From: Neolewinella antarctica
Lineage (GTDB): Bacteria; Bacteroidota; Bacteroidia; Chitinophagales; Saprospiraceae
Direction: 5' to 3'
NCBI RefSeq assembly: GCF_011927835.1
Contig: NZ_JAATJH010000007.1
Location: forward strand, 112,591-176,590
Length of the DNA: 64,000 nucleotides
The position numbers and the translations under genes were made by a program. Positions 24,252 to 33,084 of the stretch are shown one piece after another; within the stretch, counting starts at the first letter, position 1; every line of letters begins with the position of its first letter. The notes below the pieces were generated by a model. The model made no database searches. It was not told where the DNA came from and saw only the letters and a program-made list of their open reading frames with translations.

Positions 24252-26759
24252 CTAAAACTCCCGCTCCCCAAACTCACTCCCCACCGCCCGTGTCCCGTCC
24301 TTGCGCCCACTAAACCGATACCCAACCCCCACCCGCAGCACGTCCGGCTCATAAACATAATTAGTCGTCGTAAAGAAGTCCGGCGCACTGGTCGTGATCC
24401 GTTGCTGATTATTATCCCAAAGCCCGAGGCCAATGTTCTGCCACTGAAAACTGACCGTCAGCCGTTGCTTGGTAAACTCGCGTTGCAGATTTAAATACGG
24501 ATTAAAAAACCGGCTATCCCGCCCCTGCGCCGTTACCCGCGCGGAGAGGTAATTCACGCCGAGCTGTAAATCCGCCTGACCGAAAAGGTCCACGTCCGTC
24601 GTCGCGTTAATGCTGTACACCCAATTCCCGGCATCTACGTCCGCGCCAAATACCCGGCCCGTGATCTGGTAGCGGTAGATGTTGCCTCCCAGCGAAACGC
24701 GCCAATCGCCACCGGTCGGGAAAACGGTGAAACCGAGTTCCAGACCCAACGCATCCGCCACGCCGACGTTGGTGTAAATCCGGTTCAGAATAGTATCGTT
24801 AAAAATAGTATTTACCCGATTAATAGCGTCGCGCGTACGCCGGTAGTAGGCAGTGGCGAAAGCGGAGCTGTTACCGAAGTTGGCCACCGCACCGAGTTCC
24901 ACCAGGTCACTCACTTCCGGGAGTAACTCCGCATCCCCCTGCTCCAGCGTCTCGTTGTGCTCCCGCTCAGGGAAGGGCGTCATTTTGAAGGTCGTCGTCC
25001 GGTCAATGCGGCGGCTGTAGCCGGCTTTGAGTTTCCAGCCGTCGGCGAGTTGGTAGAGTAGGTTGGCGGAAGGGTACAGGCTTAACCGATCCAGTAAGTA
25101 GGTGGTGTCGGGGCGGTCGAGTTTGACGGAGCGGTCGAAGTATTCTAAACGTAAACCGGCGGAGTATTCCAGTTTGCCGGTCGTCCCGCTTACCTGGCCG
25201 AACCCAGCGTGGACGTCGCGGCGCAGCGTGATGCCGTTCGTAAATAAAGGGTTTTCGGTGAAGCCGCCGTTCGCAAAATCCCGGTCGAGATAAACGAAGG
25301 AGCCCGGGTGGCGGAGATAGCGGAATTGGTAGCCGGTGATTAAATCTAGTTCGCCAATCTTAGTAGTGTAATTCACATTAAATCGGTATCCGTCCAACGG
25401 ATTATCGTTCGTATTAAATTGATACTGCAAACTATCCAAAGAACCCCGCTCGGGAATGACTAAGTTATCCGTCGGACCACCGAGTACCGTTCGTTCGTAG
25501 AGCCCGGAAAGGCTTAATTTCCGGCCCTCGCCGAAGTCGAGTGCGTAGTCCACCGAAGCGATGTAGAAGTCGCCGCGGCGGACGCGGAGGTTTTCGTTGT
25601 AATAGGTTCGGCGGTCAAGAATGTTCCCTTCACTGGTTTCTTCCCCCCGGTCCAAATAATCCTGATAATAGGTTTCCGGCGCAATTGGGAAACGAGGGAG
25701 AATTACGCGGGTTTGGTCGCGATAGAGGATATCTGCCGTTCGGAAAACGGTCTTTTTTCCGGCTAATAATCCAGCGCTGATCGTCTGCTTGCCGTCCGGT
25801 CGGTAAGTCACCGAAGCGCGGCCCGTATAACTTTCCCGGTCGTGGCTCCGCTCGCCGTCGCTGGGGAATTCGGTGAGGACGTTGCTGACAATCGTATTTA
25901 CGTAGCCTTCCCGCCGCCCGGCGTTATCGTCACGCAGGTAGTTTGCGCCGAAGCCCAGGTCCCACTTTCCCTGGTGGTAGCCCAAGTTCACGTCCGCGGC
26001 GTAGCGCCGTTGCGGATCTTTATTGCCGTAATCTTCCACGCTCGGCAGGCCGTAATTGACGTTCGCCACGCCGCTCCATCCGTCCGGGCTGCCGGCTTTG
26101 GTGACGATGTTGATGATGCCGGCCTTCCCGTCGGGGTCATATTGCGCGCCCGGCGTCGTGATCACTTCCACGCTCGCGATCGCGTTGGCGGGTAGTCCGG
26201 CGAGGATGGTCGCGGGGTTACTTTGTACGGGCCGGCCGTCGATCAACACCGTAAACCCCGTCGCCCCCCGCACCGAGATTTCCCCTAGCGCATCCACCGA
26301 AACGGACGGTAAATTGGCGATCACGTCGGCCCCCGTTCCCCCGCGTGCGTTGGCGAATTGCTCAGCGTCGAAGGTTTGCCGGTCCAGTCGGTGCAAGTCC
26401 GTCAGCTGCTTGCCCGTCACTTCCACGGCGCGTAAGATGTTGGGCGCGGAGCGCAGGTGCAGGGTAATTGGGGAAGGAGCCGCGTTGCCGGAAAAAAGTA
26501 CCGAGTACCTATCCGCGTACCCGATGAAGCTGGCTTTTACCAGGTAATTTTTGTCGGTTTCCACCCCACCAAGTGACCATTCGCCTTCACTTCCCGTCAC
26601 CGTACCGCTTATTAGTGAAGAGTCACTAGCGGCCAGCAGACTTACCGTTGCGAAGGCTACCGGGGTGTTTTGGTCTTTGTCTAGTACGCGGCCGCTGATT
26701 TGGGCGGTGGCCTGGGTGGCTATCGTAAACAGGAGTAGTAAGAAAAAGAATGTTCGCAT
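24252..26759 (-). CDS. TonB-dependent outer membrane receptor with carboxypeptidase-like N-terminal domain
   Basis: ATG 26759 starts a signal peptide (MRTFFFLLLLFTIATQATA). A CarboxypepD_reg-like domain (about 20-105) begins ISGRVLDKDQNTPVAFATVS. The plug region follows with GATGFTVLIDGRPVQSNPATIL, SVEVITTPGAQYDPDGKAGIINIVTK. A large beta-barrel of the OMP_b-brl_3 type fills the remainder and ends in YEPDVLRVGVGYRFSGRK. At 835 aa it is shorter than SusC-type receptors, and no SusD partner is adjacent, so it is probably not a Sus pair. The ligand is unknown. An in-frame ATG 25 codons upstream is unlikely because it displaces the signal peptide. Confidence 0.93.
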   Translation of the reverse strand: MRTFFFLLLLFTIATQATAQISGRVLDKDQNTPVAFATVSLLAASDSSLISGTVTGSEGEWSLGGVETDKNYLVKASFIGYADRYSVLFSGNAAPSPITLHLRSAPNILRAVEVTGKQLTDLHRLDRQTFDAEQFANARGGTGADVIANLPSVSVDALGEISVRGATGFTVLIDGRPVQSNPATILAGLPANAIASVEVITTPGAQYDPDGKAGIINIVTKAGSPDGWSGVANVNYGLPSVEDYGNKDPQRRYAADVNLGYHQGKWDLGFGANYLRDDNAGRREGYVNTIVSNVLTEFPSDGERSHDRESYTGRASVTYRPDGKQTISAGLLAGKKTVFRTADILYRDQTRVILPRFPIAPETYYQDYLDRGEETSEGNILDRRTYYNENLRVRRGDFYIASVDYALDFGEGRKLSLSGLYERTVLGGPTDNLVIPERGSLDSLQYQFNTNDNPLDGYRFNVNYTTKIGELDLITGYQFRYLRHPGSFVYLDRDFANGGFTENPLFTNGITLRRDVHAGFGQVSGTTGKLEYSAGLRLEYFDRSVKLDRPDTTYLLDRLSLYPSANLLYQLADGWKLKAGYSRRIDRTTTFKMTPFPEREHNETLEQGDAELLPEVSDLVELGAVANFGNSSAFATAYYRRTRDAINRVNTIFNDTILNRIYTNVGVADALGLELGFTVFPTGGDWRVSLGGNIYRYQITGRVFGADVDAGNWVYSINATTDVDLFGQADLQLGVNYLSARVTAQGRDSRFFNPYLNLQREFTKQRLTVSFQWQNIGLGLWDNNQQRITTSAPDFFTTTNYVYEPDVLRVGVGYRFSGRKDGTRAVGSEFGEREF

Positions 26760-26777
26760 GGGGGGAGTTGCTGTGAG

Positions 26778-26785
26778 CGAAGATA
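26778..26785 (-). promoter_or_regulatory. Possible promoter box (TATCTTCG) for the TonB receptor
   Basis: On the minus strand TATCTTCG lies about 20 bases before the ATG and differs at one position from TAnnTTTG. The same octamer precedes fabG. The spacing leaves a very short leader, so this is tentative. Confidence 0.25.
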
Positions 26786-26840
26786 GTTTGTTGGTAGGGG
26801 ATAGGTTGATTTGAGGTACTACCTCGCTTCCCAAAACAGT

Positions 26841-26991
26841 CCGGACGCTCGGAGGACCATTTCAGGAACTTCGCTGCGCTACTTTCCTGAAATCGACGCT
26901 CCGAGGACCTGGATTTACTGCAAGTATTCAGATGTACAGGACCTCGGAGCGTCTCCCGGAGCGTAGCGGCGGGAGTCCTCCGAGCGTCCGG
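26841..26991. repeat. Cloverleaf-like palindromic element, copy 1
   Basis: This 151-base element is bounded by a perfect 16-base terminal inverted repeat (CCGGACGCTCGGAGGA and TCCTCCGAGCGTCCGG). Inside are three further hairpins: ATTTCAGGAA/TTCCTGAAAT, GACGCTCCGAGG/CCTCGGAGCGTC and CTCCCG/CGGGAG. A second copy in the opposite orientation lies at 48799-48943. The rest of the 424-base gap between the TonB receptor and rel holds a GC-rich core variant at 27067-27082 and nothing else recognised. Confidence 0.85.
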
Positions 26992-27066
26992 ATGCTTTGC
27001 CTAGTTACCTAAAACAGCCCGAATACCTTAATTCATTTGATCCACCCTGCTTTTCTAAGAACCCCG

Positions 27067-27082
27067 GCACCCGCGACAGCGC
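27067..27082 (-). repeat. GC-rich core repeat variant (GCGCTGTCGCGGGTGC)
   Basis: One-base variant of the core, about 75 bases after the cloverleaf element. At 48993 another variant follows the second cloverleaf copy, also at a distance of about 50 bases, so the two families co-occur. Confidence 0.5.
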
Positions 27083-27183
27083 CCTACGTACCTGTCCGCC
27101 CACAACAAAAACCCCCGCCCCGCCTGTTACATCACGTAAGTCCATTCTGAACTAACTTACACGCCCTAAGCGACCCGCACCCC

Positions 27184-29406
27184 ATGGCCGAAGTAATCGA
27201 AACCACCGTAACCGAACAAACCGAGCTCCGCGCCGCCTACGACGAAATGCTCACCCACCTGGCCAAAGCCTACGGCAAAGCGGACCGGGAGCAGATGCTG
27301 CGCGCCTACGAACTGGCCAACTTCAGCCACCGCTACCAGCGAAGGAAATCGGGGGAGCCTTATATGTACCACCCCATCGCCGTAGCCAAAATCTGCGCCG
27401 AAGAAATTGGCTTAGGACCGACTGCCATCTGCGCCGCCCTGCTGCACGACGTGGTCGAAGACACCCCCATTACCCTGGCCGATATTCGCGAAGGCTTCGG
27501 CGACCGGATCGCCCAAATGGTGAGTGGCCTGACGAAGCTCGACAGCGCCTACCAGAATGAGAGCCAACAGGCGGCAAACTTTAAAAAGGTGTTGAGTACG
27601 CTGGTCGACGACGTTCGCATCGTGCTCATCAAGATGGCCGACCGGTTGCACAACATGCGGACGATCAAGTCCATGCCCGAGCACAAGCAGTTTAAGATCG
27701 CGGCCGAGACGAGCTACATCTACGCCCCGCTCGCTCACCGGCTCGGCCTCTATAATTTCCGCTCGGAGTTTCTCGACTTGTGCATGAAAGTGCTCGAACG
27801 CGATGAGTACCAGGACGTAGCCCGCAAGCTGCGGGAAACGAAGCGGACGCGGGAGGATTACATCAAACACTTCATCGACCCACTGCGCGAAGGACTCGAC
27901 GAACTGGGGTACGCTTACCGCATTTTTGGCCGGCCGAAGTCGATCTATTCCATCTCTAACAAGATCAAAAAAAAGCAGGTGCCGTTCGAGCAGATTTATG
28001 ACCTGTTCGCCGTCCGCATCATTATGGACGTGGAGCCGCGCAAGGAAAAGCTAGCTTGCTGGAGCGCCTACACGGTCGTAACGGAAGTGTACAAGGGCGT
28101 CCCCGAACGCCTCAAAGACTGGGTGACGCTGCCGAAATCGAACGGCTACGAAAGCTTGCACACGACCGTCGTCGGCCCGGAAGCGCGCTTCGTGGAAGTG
28201 CAGATTCGGAGCGAGCGCATGAACGAGATCGCCGAGCGGGGTTTTGCTGCACACTGGAAGTACAAGGGCGTCAACAACCAACCCGACGTCTACGAGCAGT
28301 GGTTTGATTCCGTGCGCGATATCCTCGACGACCCGAGTGCAGATTCCGTGCAGTTCCTCGGTGATTTCCGGGCTAACAACTTCTTCAATGAGGAAGTCTA
28401 CGTTTGGACGCCCGACGGGGACATGCGGACGCTTCCGAAAGGGTCGACGGCGCTCGATTTCGCGTTCTCCGTCCACACCCAGGTCGGCTACCACACTCAG
28501 AGCGTGCTGCGCGACGAGAAGATCGTCCCCCTCAGCTACGAACTACAGAACGGCGACCGGCTCAAAGTAATTACTAACAAGCAGCAACACCCGAACGAGG
28601 GCTGGTTGAAGATGGTGCAGACGGGTAAGGCGCGCTCGAAAATTCGCCAGGCACTGAAGGCCGAGCGGAAAGAAGCGGGCGAGCTGGGGAAGGAGGCCCT
28701 CCACCGGCGTCTGAAAAAGCTCCACATTCACGACATTAACGAGGCGGTGGATACACTGGCCAAGTACCATTTCGACAACAGCCACATCGAATTGTACTAC
28801 GCGCTGACGCAGGAACATTTGACCATGGCGCACGCGCTCGAACCCTTCATCGTCGAAGCCGGTAAACTGGTAGCCAAAGCCGTCGAGCTACCAACCGAAG
28901 AACCGCGTGACCAGGAAACCATCCACCGCCCCCGCCACCACCGCGAGCCCGGCGCTACGAAACTGCTCATCAACGGCGAGCCCGCCGACCAGCTGGAATA
29001 CTCGATGGCTAACTGCTGCAACCCCGTGCAGGGCGACCAGGTATTCGCCTACCTCACCACCGGCGCCGGCCTGAAGATCCACCGCAGTACCTGCCCCAAC
29101 GCCCAGAACCTCATGGCCAACTACGGCTACCGGATCATGCGGGCCGAGTGGGTCAGCACTAGCGAAAGCAGTTTCGTGGCCAACCTGCGGCTCACCGGCC
29201 TGGACGGCGGCACCGGCGTCATCGAACACATCAGTCACGAGATTACGGAGATGGACCTGAACATCCGTAGCTTCAACATCTCCGGCGAAGATGGGTTTTT
29301 CGAGGCCAAAGTTGCTCTGCTCGTCCGCAACACCGATCAGCTCTACCTGGCGATTCAAGCGTTGAAAAACTTACCGGACGTCTCAACCGTTTCGAGGGAA
29401 GAGTGA
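27184..29406 (+). CDS. rel: Bifunctional (p)ppGpp synthetase/hydrolase (RelA/SpoT family)
   Basis: This is the long Rel protein (740 aa) that makes and degrades the stringent-response alarmone. The HD hydrolase domain has YMYHPIAVAKI (H63) and LLHDVVEDT (H88, D89), so hydrolase residues are present. The synthetase domain has FGRPKSIYSISNKIKKK and DLFAVRIIMD. A TGS domain follows (VYVWTPDGDMRTLPKGSTALDFAF). A Cys-containing helical region (MANCCNPVQGD) and a C-terminal ACT domain with VANLRLTGLDGGTGV complete it. It is monocistronic or co-transcribed with the Fur gene 93 bases downstream. Confidence 0.96.
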   Translation: MAEVIETTVTEQTELRAAYDEMLTHLAKAYGKADREQMLRAYELANFSHRYQRRKSGEPYMYHPIAVAKICAEEIGLGPTAICAALLHDVVEDTPITLADIREGFGDRIAQMVSGLTKLDSAYQNESQQAANFKKVLSTLVDDVRIVLIKMADRLHNMRTIKSMPEHKQFKIAAETSYIYAPLAHRLGLYNFRSEFLDLCMKVLERDEYQDVARKLRETKRTREDYIKHFIDPLREGLDELGYAYRIFGRPKSIYSISNKIKKKQVPFEQIYDLFAVRIIMDVEPRKEKLACWSAYTVVTEVYKGVPERLKDWVTLPKSNGYESLHTTVVGPEARFVEVQIRSERMNEIAERGFAAHWKYKGVNNQPDVYEQWFDSVRDILDDPSADSVQFLGDFRANNFFNEEVYVWTPDGDMRTLPKGSTALDFAFSVHTQVGYHTQSVLRDEKIVPLSYELQNGDRLKVITNKQQHPNEGWLKMVQTGKARSKIRQALKAERKEAGELGKEALHRRLKKLHIHDINEAVDTLAKYHFDNSHIELYYALTQEHLTMAHALEPFIVEAGKLVAKAVELPTEEPRDQETIHRPRHHREPGATKLLINGEPADQLEYSMANCCNPVQGDQVFAYLTTGAGLKIHRSTCPNAQNLMANYGYRIMRAEWVSTSESSFVANLRLTGLDGGTGVIEHISHEITEMDLNIRSFNISGEDGFFEAKVALLVRNTDQLYLAIQALKNLPDVSTVSREE

Positions 29407-29407
29407 T

Positions 29408-29499
29408 GGTCTTGGGTCTGTGGTCTATAGTCTATGGTGCAGACCACGGACTTTAAACTGTAAACTCAAGACTATAGACCAAAGACCACAAGACCAATA
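29408..29499. repeat. GGTCTATAGTCTATGG / AGACTATAGACC inverted repeat before the Fur gene
   Basis: The gap between rel and the Fur gene is one imperfect inverted repeat. GGTCTTGGGTCTGTGGTC and TATAGTC on the left pair with GACTATAGACCAAAGACC and ACAAGACC on the right. It ends AATAATG, where ATG is the Fur start. It resembles the spacer at 4359-4422. Confidence 0.65.
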
Positions 29500-29961
29500 A
29501 TGCAAACCAAAGCTAGCACCGATATCGAGGTCGTCAAAGAACTCTTCACCGAGCACCTTCGCACGCGCAAAGCCCGCCGGACGCCGGAGCGGTACGCCAT
29601 TCTGGAGGAGATTTACTCGCGCGACGATCACTTCGACGCCGAGTCGCTCTATATCCACATGAAGACGAACAATTACCGCGTTTCCCGCGCCACGGTGTAC
29701 AACACCTTAGAGTTGTTGGTGAGCTGTGACCTGGTCAAAAAGCACCAGTTCGGTAAGAACCTGGCGCAGTACGAGAAAAGCTACGGCTACAAGCAACACG
29801 ATCACCTGATTTGTAACGACTGCGGCAAAGTGCTGGAATTCTGCGACCCGCGCGTGCAGCAGATTAAGGATATGATGGGGGATATTCTTAATTTTCAGGT
29901 GACTTCGCACTCGTTGAATCTTTACGGGAATTGTGAGGGTGGCTGTGAGAAAACGAGGTGA
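29500..29961 (+). CDS. Fur family transcriptional regulator
   Basis: This is a metal- or peroxide-sensing repressor of 153 aa. The winged helix has RRTPERYAILEEIYSRDDHFDAESLYIHMK and VSRATVYNTLELLVSCDLV, read in pieces. The dimerisation domain has the His cluster around KQHDHLICNDCGKVLEFCD (first CxxC zinc pair) and ends NCEGGCEKT (second CxxC). Which metal it senses cannot be told from sequence. The start codon directly abuts the preceding inverted repeat, so the repeat lies in its leader. Confidence 0.93.
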   Translation: MQTKASTDIEVVKELFTEHLRTRKARRTPERYAILEEIYSRDDHFDAESLYIHMKTNNYRVSRATVYNTLELLVSCDLVKKHQFGKNLAQYEKSYGYKQHDHLICNDCGKVLEFCDPRVQQIKDMMGDILNFQVTSHSLNLYGNCEGGCEKTR

Positions 29962-30115
29962 TAGGCGGTAGGAAGAGTAGGCGGGTAGGGAGAATTATGC
30001 GGTAGGCGGTAGACTGCCGTACGGCTTCGTAAGTGAGTTCTTATATTTGCTAATGTTGTAAGACTACTAGCTACCGCCTACCAGACTACCGCCTACTAGC
30101 CTATTCTTCCGCCTA
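29962..30115. repeat. TAGGCGGTAG inverted repeat, copy B
   Basis: It begins TAGGCGGTAGGAAGAGTAGG one base after the Fur stop codon and ends CTACCGCCTACTAGCC and CTTCCGCCTA. The left and right halves are complementary around an AT-rich centre of about 60 bases. Confidence 0.8.
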
Positions 30116-30183
30116 ACCTTCTCCTTAGCAAAACGGAACAAGCACGGCCCTAAACACATTACTACTAAGTAAAAACCAACAAC

Positions 30184-30564
30184 ATGTCCTACGAAATATC
30201 CGGAACCCTAGTCAAGAAATACGAAGTTGAGACTAAAGGCGAATCCTTTAAGGTGCGCGACTTTGTCATCAAAGCCAACGATGGCGGCCAGTACGACAAC
30301 TTCGTAAAATTCCAAACGACTCAGGATCGCACCGCGATCATCGAAGACCTGAACGAAGGCGACGAGATCAAAGTCCACTTCGACCTCCGGGGCCGACAGT
30401 GGCAGGATAAGTACTTCACCAACCTCAACGCCTGGCGCGTGGAAAGCGTGAGTGCGGGTAGTGGTGCTGCCGCCGCGCCTAAGTCCGACGGGCCTGACTT
30501 TTCGGATGCCGCCACTTCCGGTGGTGACCTCGATGCGGAAGTGTCTGACGACCTGCCTTTCTAG
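30184..30564 (+). CDS. DUF3127 protein with SSB-like acidic tip
   Basis: DUF3127 is a small OB-fold-like family found mainly in Bacteroidota. The protein starts MSYEISGTLVKKYEVETKG and continues FKVRDFVIKANDGGQYDNFVKFQ and DEIKVHFDLRGRQWQ, which fits a beta-barrel. A disordered linker (Ser/Gly/Ala/Pro-rich, about 95-118) leads to the C-terminal DDLPF. This closely resembles the DDDIPF tip that bacterial SSB uses to recruit repair proteins. A role in DNA metabolism is inference. A strong terminator follows. Confidence 0.88.
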   Translation: MSYEISGTLVKKYEVETKGESFKVRDFVIKANDGGQYDNFVKFQTTQDRTAIIEDLNEGDEIKVHFDLRGRQWQDKYFTNLNAWRVESVSAGSGAAAAPKSDGPDFSDAATSGGDLDAEVSDDLPF

Positions 30565-30591
30565 GTCAACACGTCATAATTAAAGGTTCAT

Positions 30592-30657
30592 AGCCCGAAC
30601 GTTCGTACGGCAGCAACATCAAGTTAGCTAGCGTACGGACGCTCGGGCTTTGCTTTT
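30592..30657 (+). terminator. Rho-independent-like terminator after the DUF3127 gene
   Basis: AGCCCGAACGTTCGTACG (30592-30609) pairs with CGTACGGACGCTCGGGCT (30632-30649) with two mismatches. TTTGCTTTT follows. This is the cleanest terminator in the first half of the window. Confidence 0.8.
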
Positions 30658-30840
30658 GTGGAGTGGTGCGACGAGGTTTCTCAGGTCCCAGTTTTACCCG
30701 CCGTTGCCGGCGCGCCGTCATAAACTGCTGACTCTCACCACAACCTATCCCCTTCGTTATTGGTATTTAAGGGTGTACTATCCTGACAATAATTCAATAG
30801 CCGTCGGGTTATTAGTTTCGCAAGCCACAATCCAAGCCCT

Positions 30841-31236
30841 ATGGTTACCCTCACTACCAACGAAGTAAAAGTAAGCGCCGAGAGCACTTTTCAGCGCCAG
30901 TACTCCGAGCCGACCAACGGCCAGTACGTCTTTTCTTACCGCATTCAGATCGAGAACAACAGTGCCCGGCCCATCCGTCTCCTGGCCCGCCGTTGGGAGG
31001 TGATCAGCGCAACGGGTGAGCGCCGCTTGGTGGAGGGCGAAGGCGTCGTCGGGCAGCAGCCGACGATCCTGCCGGGGCAGTCCCATGAGTACACCAGTTG
31101 GGTGCAGTTCGAGACGCGGATTGGGTTTATGCAGGGTAATTACATCATGTCGCGTGAGGACCGGCGGGGGCGGGAGGTGCTGTTTGAGGTGACGGTGCCT
31201 AAGTTTGCGCACGTTGCTCCGGAGGCTTTGAATTGA
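30841..31236 (+). CDS. apaG: ApaG family protein
   Basis: ApaG is a small fibronectin-like beta-sandwich (DUF525) linked genetically to Co2+ resistance and Mg2+ efflux; its biochemistry is not settled. The family motifs are present: FSYRIQIENNSARPIRLLARRWEV, GVVGQQPTILPGQSHEYTSWVQFET and GFMQGNYIM, read in pieces. The length of 131 aa is normal. It ends 11 bases before the convergent FAD oxidoreductase. Confidence 0.95.
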   Translation: MVTLTTNEVKVSAESTFQRQYSEPTNGQYVFSYRIQIENNSARPIRLLARRWEVISATGERRLVEGEGVVGQQPTILPGQSHEYTSWVQFETRIGFMQGNYIMSREDRRGREVLFEVTVPKFAHVAPEALN

Positions 31237-31246
31237 GGAGCGCTCA

Positions 31247-32557
31247 TCACGTTGTAAACTCGGAATTTACATAGTTCTTCGTCGACAATATGGTCTCTCC
31301 GGATGATAGGTATTCAAACGTACCTTGCCTACCGATAAGGTCTATTCCAAAATCCTTCACGACTTGTAGCTCGCGTTCAATCAAGGTAGTTTCTCCTTTT
31401 TCAAAAACAGGGTATGCGAATGGGACTAAGGTGTGTCCCGTATTTTTCAAGTCCGTCGCAATATTGTATTTATCGCAGAACGAGATAAAGTCATGAATAA
31501 GATCGTCCACGTGAATACTGTTTTCTTTATCGATAGTTACCTCGACGGAGAAGTAGTCTTGTCCATTTGCCTTCCCGTAGTATTTTGAGAACACGGTCAT
31601 CCGTTTCCAGTAGCCGTCTTTAGTGTAATTGTAGATCGCATTGTTGTCGGGAATAACCTTTCCGGTGAAGTGTAGGGTAGTTAGTCCCATGTATTTAAAC
31701 TTATAAGTAGGTTTTACTCCGATTAACCGTTGAATAGCCGCGACCGGGATGGAAGAAACAATTCTGTCGTACGAATGGCTACTATCCTTTGTCTCCACAA
31801 TAAATTTGCGCTCGACCTTATGAATTGAGGTAATATTTATGCCTTTGAGCACCTTCACCTTTCTCTTAGATAGTTCCGATTCAAGCGCGCTGTATACCTG
31901 GTCGTAGCCCTGCCTGGGTCGCGCGTAGTGTGATTCGTTCTGACTTTCTTTCCCAGTAAAAGAATATTTATTGAAAATTTTACCGGGGGATAAAACTAGT
32001 TTTCGAAGAGAATACTTTGATAAATTAGCCATTCTAGACTGTCCGAATTTAATATCGATTTCGTCGTCGTTCATTCGGTACAACCTGTTTATGTAACCTT
32101 TGAGCCCGCTCTTATTGTAGATTAAAGACCCTAAATAATATTTACAGTATTCAGGTAAGGTTGTATAGTTCCTGTACCGGAATTTATCCAGGATCAAATA
32201 GGAAATGGACTTGATGAAATTTGTGACTCCATGATTTCTCAAGTATCCTTTCAGACTTATTGGATGAACGTCTGTTTTATCTTTATCCAGCAATACGATC
32301 GGTTCATGCTTTACGGTAACCAACGCCTCTTTTAGAAAGGGAAACGTGGTCATTAGCGGGTGCTTGCTATTGTAGATAAATGTTCCTATATCGTGCAGGT
32401 TGCCATCAAAATTTTCCGTACTGTTTAACCCTCCCAGAACGTCACTTCTTTCCATGAGCGTAATATCGTATCGATCGTTCTTAGATATTTCAAAAGCGGC
32501 CGTTACTCCAGCAATTCCACCACCGATAACTAAAATATTTTTCACGGGACTACTCAT
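31247..32557 (-). CDS. FAD-dependent oxidoreductase (amine oxidase / UDP-galactopyranose mutase-like)
   Basis: A Rossmann entry ILVIGGGIAGVTAAFEISK and MERSDVLGGLNST bind FAD. NLHDIGTFIYNSKHPLM resembles the substrate-side segment of UDP-galactopyranose mutases and related sugar-nucleotide flavoproteins. The C-terminus has the second FAD contact (IDLIGRQGTFEYLSSGETILS). Sequence composition is more AT-rich than the preceding housekeeping genes. With the heparinase, GT4 and phosphatase-like genes it forms a probable surface-polysaccharide cluster. The exact reaction is unknown. Confidence 0.8.
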   Translation of the reverse strand: MSSPVKNILVIGGGIAGVTAAFEISKNDRYDITLMERSDVLGGLNSTENFDGNLHDIGTFIYNSKHPLMTTFPFLKEALVTVKHEPIVLLDKDKTDVHPISLKGYLRNHGVTNFIKSISYLILDKFRYRNYTTLPEYCKYYLGSLIYNKSGLKGYINRLYRMNDDEIDIKFGQSRMANLSKYSLRKLVLSPGKIFNKYSFTGKESQNESHYARPRQGYDQVYSALESELSKRKVKVLKGINITSIHKVERKFIVETKDSSHSYDRIVSSIPVAAIQRLIGVKPTYKFKYMGLTTLHFTGKVIPDNNAIYNYTKDGYWKRMTVFSKYYGKANGQDYFSVEVTIDKENSIHVDDLIHDFISFCDKYNIATDLKNTGHTLVPFAYPVFEKGETTLIERELQVVKDFGIDLIGRQGTFEYLSSGETILSTKNYVNSEFTT

Positions 32558-33027
32558 AATTTCTGTTGATATCTACTATTCAGGGCATTGTAGCTCGTTG
32601 ACCATGGTTTTATTGCCGTCATCAGACCGCTATACATTTCACCAAAAGAACAGCCCGGGCTAGTTGCCTTTTGGGGCCGACCAAGACTTCTAAAATAACA
32701 CTTAAGCTGCCGCTCGACAAACTTACCTCTTTTTTGCCCGAATGGGCTAAGATCACCCCGAGAAGTGTGCTCACCCTATTGGCCCGTCCTTATCGCCCAG
32801 CGAAGTAGGTTCCTAAGTAGACCCCCAAAGGAGTCATCGGAACCATCACGGACAGGGTGAGTTTTGAAGCTAGTAGCTGCTGTCAGTTGCAACGCGTTAT
32901 TTTTGAGTCAACGCCGAACCGCTTCGAAATTAAAGGCATAAGCTGCCAGCCGATCGGGGGTATATCGGCAAGAAAAGCATAATCACCCCGGGTTTACCGA
33001 CGGACGTCCGGGAAAAGTGAGAAAACC

Positions 33028-33035
33028 TATCTTTG
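33028..33035 (+). promoter_or_regulatory. TATCTTTG promoter box for the heparinase gene
   Basis: TATCTTTG matches TAnnTTTG and lies 50 bases before the ATG of the heparinase gene. The 527-base divergent gap (32558-33084) otherwise holds no gene or repeat I could recognise. Confidence 0.55.
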
Positions 33036-33084
33036 CGGAACCGTACTAACCCTTACGTCCGGTAATCCCCCCCCAAGCTCCGTT

